Shown here one piece after another: positions 12,424 to 15,264 of a DNA stretch of 15,264 nucleotides. Below the pieces are notes generated by a model, which was given only the letters and a program-made list of their open reading frames with translations, did not search any database and was not told where the DNA came from. Position numbers and translations under genes: made by a program. The stretch's first letter is position 1. The number at the start of each line of letters is the position of its first letter. The DNA comes from Ruminococcaceae bacterium UBA5413 (GTDB taxonomy: Bacteria; Bacillota; Clostridia; Oscillospirales; Acutalibacteraceae), in contig DHNP01000034.1 in assembly GCA_002409585.1 (NCBI GenBank), forward strand, positions 1-15,264. The letters are read 5' to 3'.

Positions 12424-12738
12424 TTATTCTTCTTCTTCGTCCGCGTCTTCCTCTTCGTCGTCGTAGTCCTCGAAGCGTTTTTCAAATTCTGCGGCAAGCC
12501 GGTTAAGAAGATCCTGGTCGTCTATTTCGGCAAGCTCCTGCTCGCCGTCTTTTTCGTAAGACTGGAAAATGTAGTAAGTTCCCTGTGACTCGACTTCATC
12601 GCTTGGGTCGCTGAAAACGGGAAGCAATGCGTAAAAAGAGCCTTCGTCGTTGTCTATAACGTCAAGAAGCTCAAATTCGTGCTCATTGCCGTCGTCGTCG
12701 ACCAGCGTAAGCAGGTCGGGACCGTATTCGTCTTGCAT
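12424..12738 (-). CDS. DUF1292 domain protein (YrzB-like)
   Basis: A 104-residue, strongly acidic protein of unknown function. Residues 6-75 match the DUF1292 pattern as I know it (LLTLVDDDGNEHEFELLDVID, then YALLPV and YYIFQ), a small beta-rich domain widespread in Firmicutes, often next to yrrK/ruvX or mtaB-type genes. The last 15 residues are almost all Asp and Glu. AGGAGA (plus 12746-12751) lies 7 nt before the ATG. A good promoter stands at 12807-12835. The stop codon is within about 10 nt of the 6S-like RNA, so both probably come from one primary transcript. Confidence 0.85.
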   Translation of the reverse strand: MQDEYGPDLLTLVDDDGNEHEFELLDVIDNDEGSFYALLPVFSDPSDEVESQGTYYIFQSYEKDGEQELAEIDDQDLLNRLAAEFEKRFEDYDDEEEDADEEEE

Positions 12739-12806
12739 CGGAAAATCTCCTCATAAAATATCGTTTGATACTTTGCGGCGCTCCGAATGTTCCGGAAACT
12801 ATTTAT

Positions 12807-12835
12807 ATTGTACTATGACTTAAAGTCTAAGTCAA
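12807..12835 (-). promoter_or_regulatory. Promoter for DUF1292 gene and 6S-like RNA
   Basis: On the minus strand TTGACT (plus 12835-12830), 17-bp spacer, TACAAT (plus 12812-12807). The spacer contains the palindrome GACTTAAAGTC (plus 12817-12827), a possible operator. The expected start near plus 12800 gives a 60-nt leader. Confidence 0.8.
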
Positions 12836-12876
12836 CAGGGAAATAAATGATGCGCCGCGCTTGAAATTTATATTTT

Positions 12877-14145
12877 TTATTGTTTGTGTTTTATTTTTTC
12901 CCAGTAATTTTTATAGGCCTGCTCGGTTTTATTGCTGCCGGGCCGGTAGTAAACAGTGCCGCGCATATCTTCGGGCAGGTACCCCTGCTCAACCCAGTGG
13001 TCTTGGAAATCGTGCGGGTATTTGTAAAACTGGCCTTTTTTCCGGCTGTCGTCGCCGTCGCAGTGCTTGTTCTGCAGGCTGCGGGGTACGGGGCCGGTTT
13101 TACCCGCGCGTATGTCGGCGGCGGCGGCGTCCACGGCGATGTATGCCGAATTTGACTTTGGGGCATTGCAGACAAGTATGACGGCATCGGCAAGCGGTAT
13201 GCGCGCCTCCGGCATGCCGACCTGCAGAGCTGAGTCTACGGCCGCCTTTACAACCGGTATTATCTGCGGGTAAGCAAGGCCGACGTCTTCGCACGCGCAC
13301 ACCAACAGCCGCCTGCACACCGAGGGAAGGTCGCCTGCCTCAAGGAGGCGCGCAAGGTAGTAAACGCCGGCGTCCGCGTCTGAACCGCGCATGGATTTTT
13401 GGAAAGCGGACAGAAGGTCGTAGTGCTCGTCGCCGTCCTTGTCATACTTCATAGAGCTGCGCTGCGTAAGCTCACGCGCGGTGTCCTCGGCAACGGTGCA
13501 TTTGCCGCCGGAGGTTTTTGAGGCAAGGACGCACAGCTCCACGGCGTTCATTGCTTTCCGCACGTCGCCGCCGCATGACGAGGCTATAACCCCGCAGGCG
13601 TTACCTTCGGTTTCTATTTTAATATGCATTTCGTTTTCAAGGAAGCCGAAGGCGCGGCCGACGGCCGTTAAAATATCGCCTTTGCCTACCTGCTTAAACT
13701 CAAAGACAGTGCAGCGGCTTAGTACGGCGCCGTACACGTAAAAATACGGGTTTTCCGTAGTGGAGGCTATCAGGGTGACGGAGCCGTTTTCGATAAACTC
13801 CAAAAGTGTCTGCTGCTGCTTTTTATTAAGGTACTGGATTTCGTCAAGGTATAAGAGCACGCCGTTTGGCGCGGCAAAGGTTTCGGTGCGCTTTATGATT
13901 TCGCGTATATCCGCAGTGCTCGCGGTGGTTCCGTTTAATTTGTAAAGGCTGCGGCTTGTACGTTTCGCTATTATTGAAGCGAGGGTCGTCTTGCCTACTC
14001 CGGACGGGCCGTAAAAGACCATGTTAGGTATGCTGCCGGACTCTATGATGCGCCTGAGCGGCCTGCCCGGCGCAAGCAGATGCTTTTGGCCGACAATGTC
14101 GCCGAGCGCCTGCGGCCTGAGCCTTTCGGCAAGTGGAGCGGACAT
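12877..14145 (-). CDS. rarA: Replication-associated recombination protein A (RarA/MgsA)
   Basis: A 422-residue AAA+ ATPase of the clamp-loader group that acts at stalled replication forks. The N-terminus PLAERLRPQALGDIVGQKHLL (4-24) is the family signature. Walker A is GPSGVGKT (46-53), Walker B LLYLDEIQ (97-104), sensor 1 ASTTENP (127-133), arginine finger R144 (LSRC), and sensor 2 GGDVRKAMNA (192-201). The C-terminal MgsA tetramerisation half (about 245-420) ends with YKYPHDFQDHWVEQGYLP near 370. The length is normal. GGAGG (plus 14156-14160) lies 10 nt before the ATG. glyA ends 58 bp upstream, so a glyA-rarA transcript is possible. A T-rich start of its own 3' end meets the DUF1292 promoter. 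Confidence 0.95.
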   Translation of the reverse strand: MSAPLAERLRPQALGDIVGQKHLLAPGRPLRRIIESGSIPNMVFYGPSGVGKTTLASIIAKRTSRSLYKLNGTTASTADIREIIKRTETFAAPNGVLLYLDEIQYLNKKQQQTLLEFIENGSVTLIASTTENPYFYVYGAVLSRCTVFEFKQVGKGDILTAVGRAFGFLENEMHIKIETEGNACGVIASSCGGDVRKAMNAVELCVLASKTSGGKCTVAEDTARELTQRSSMKYDKDGDEHYDLLSAFQKSMRGSDADAGVYYLARLLEAGDLPSVCRRLLVCACEDVGLAYPQIIPVVKAAVDSALQVGMPEARIPLADAVILVCNAPKSNSAYIAVDAAAADIRAGKTGPVPRSLQNKHCDGDDSRKKGQFYKYPHDFQDHWVEQGYLPEDMRGTVYYRPGSNKTEQAYKNYWEKIKHKQ

Positions 14146-14203
14146 AGATTAAACGCCTCCGTTAAGGTTATGCTCCCGTACTTCTAGGGGCAGTGCCGCG
14201 GTT

Positions 14204-15264
14204 TTATTCGTACAGCGGGTACTTTTCGCACAGCCCGCGGACGGCTGCAAGTATTTTTTCGCTGCTGCTTTCAAAGCTGTTTATGGCGCCGGCTATGCAC
14301 GCGGCTATAACGTCCATGTCTTCGGCGTTAAGCCCGCGCGTGGTTACTGCAGGCGTGCCGAGCCTCAGGCCGCTCGTTACGAACGGGCTTCTCTGCTCGT
14401 TTGGCACGGTGTTTTTGTTTGCCGTTATGTGTACGGAGTCAAGGCGTTTTTCAAGTTCCTTGCCGGTAAGCTCCGTGCCGCTTAAATCTATAAGTATGAG
14501 ATGGTTGTCGGTGCCGCCTGAAACGAGCTTTACCCCGCGCCTTGAAAGGCCGTCCGCAAGCGCTTTGGCGTTTACGACTATGCTGTGCGCGTACTGCTTA
14601 AAGTCAGGCTTAAGCGCTTCGCCGAGGCACACGGCTTTGCCTGCTATGACGTGCATTAAAGGGCCGCCCTGGGTGCCGGGGAACACGGCTTTGTCGATGG
14701 CTTTCGCGTACTCGGCGCGGCAGAGTATAAGCCCGCCGCGCGGGCCGCGAAGCGTTTTGTGCGTTGTTGTGGTCACGATGTCCGCCCACTCAACGGGGTT
14801 CGGGTGCTCACCTGCGGCCACGAGGCCGGCAATGTGCGCCATGTCAACCATGAGCATTGCGCCGCACGCGTCGCATATCTCGCGGAAGCGCTTAAAGTCT
14901 ATCAGGCGCGGGTACGCGCTCGCTCCGGCAACTATCATCTTAGGCTTTACTGACATTGCCGTTTCATAAACCTTGTCGTAGTCTATGCGGCCGGTCTCGG
15001 GGCTGACGCCGTAAGGGACGAAATTAAAGTATTTTCCCGATATGTTTACCGGAGAGCCGTGCGTCAGGTGCCCGCCTTCCGTAAGGTTCATGCCCATTAC
15101 CGTGTCGCCAGGGTTAAGGAAAGCAAAGTAGACGGCGGTGTTTGCCTGGGCGCCTGAGTGCGGCTGCACGTTTGCGTGCTGTGCGCCGAAAAGCCTGCAT
15201 GCACGCTCGCGCGCAAGCTCCTCGACTATGTCGACGTACTGGCAGCCGCCGTAGTAGCGCTTGC
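14204..15264 (-). CDS. glyA: Serine hydroxymethyltransferase, 5' end cut by the window
   Basis: PLP enzyme converting serine and tetrahydrofolate to glycine and 5,10-methylene-THF, the main source of one-carbon units. The frame runs to the right edge without a start: the edge reads KRYYGGCQYVD, a conserved segment well inside the enzyme, so roughly the first 60 residues are missing. Visible landmarks are QPHSGAQANTAVY, LTEGGHLTHG, VDMAHIAGLVAAGEHPNP, the PLP lysine in TTTTHKTLRGPRGG, and FVTSGLRLGTPAVTTRG near the C-terminus. An internal Met at plus 15169 is not the true start. The stop at plus 14206-14204 is 58 bp before rarA. It fits with the THF riboswitch-folT unit elsewhere in the window, since both concern folate. 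Confidence 0.97.
   Translation of the reverse strand, partial: KRYYGGCQYVDIVEELARERACRLFGAQHANVQPHSGAQANTAVYFAFLNPGDTVMGMNLTEGGHLTHGSPVNISGKYFNFVPYGVSPETGRIDYDKVYETAMSVKPKMIVAGASAYPRLIDFKRFREICDACGAMLMVDMAHIAGLVAAGEHPNPVEWADIVTTTTHKTLRGPRGGLILCRAEYAKAIDKAVFPGTQGGPLMHVIAGKAVCLGEALKPDFKQYAHSIVVNAKALADGLSRRGVKLVSGGTDNHLILIDLSGTELTGKELEKRLDSVHITANKNTVPNEQRSPFVTSGLRLGTPAVTTRGLNAEDMDVIAACIAGAINSFESSSEKILAAVRGLCEKYPLYE

Noticed and set aside
14193..14969. Plus-strand frame of 258 codons opposite glyA
   Set aside because: It mirrors the well-conserved SHMT codons and has no ribosome site or family resemblance.

Overview
The window looks like chromosomal DNA of a low-oxygen Firmicute, most likely a gut-type clostridium of the Oscillospiraceae/Ruminococcaceae kind. 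This is an inference from gene content and style: TTG starts with strong AGGAG ribosome sites, TTGACA/TATAAT-type promoters, an ECF folate transporter S component behind a tetrahydrofolate riboswitch, an HPr with both His15 and Ser46, a DUF1292 protein, a DegV protein, and a secreted protein with clostridial Ig-like repeats. I see no rRNA, tRNA, CRISPR array, prophage or intact insertion sequence.

Layout. 1-1531: two small, fairly AT-rich accessory genes, an iron-sulfur flavoprotein and a P-loop kinase-like protein. 1532-1971: no intact gene, but a frameshifted scrap that reads like the C-terminus of an IS3-family transposase. 1972-2742: a membrane-anchored polysaccharide deacetylase. 2743-3120: tandem hairpins, a promoter and a THF riboswitch in front of folT (3121-3693). 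3844-5080: overlapping rimM-trmD, without the rpsP and rplS neighbours usual for this operon. 5258-5668: HPr as its own transcription unit with promoter and terminator. 5749-7602: uvrC. 7603-8318: a gene-free stretch holding, on the minus strand, a perfect consensus promoter and an apparently structured orphan RNA, divergent from the promoter of the next gene. 8319-10682: a large secreted repeat protein and a flavodoxin-like protein. 10805-11116: thioredoxin, ending at a strong terminator.

From 11251 to the right edge all genes lie on the minus strand. In transcription order they are glyA (cut by the window edge), rarA, a DUF1292 gene with its own promoter, a roughly 180-nt structured RNA that I read as 6S RNA (ssrS), a terminator, and degV. 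6S RNA is known to lie near rarA in many Firmicutes, which supports the call.

There is no single pathway. One-carbon/folate metabolism recurs (THF riboswitch-folT, glyA), translation and tRNA maturation (rimM, trmD), DNA repair and replication-fork rescue (uvrC, rarA), and redox proteins (iron-sulfur flavoprotein, flavodoxin, thioredoxin). The items most worth follow-up are the orphan minus-strand RNA near 7850-8061, the 6S-like RNA, the expression platform of the THF riboswitch, and the uncharacterised secreted protein at 8319-10190.
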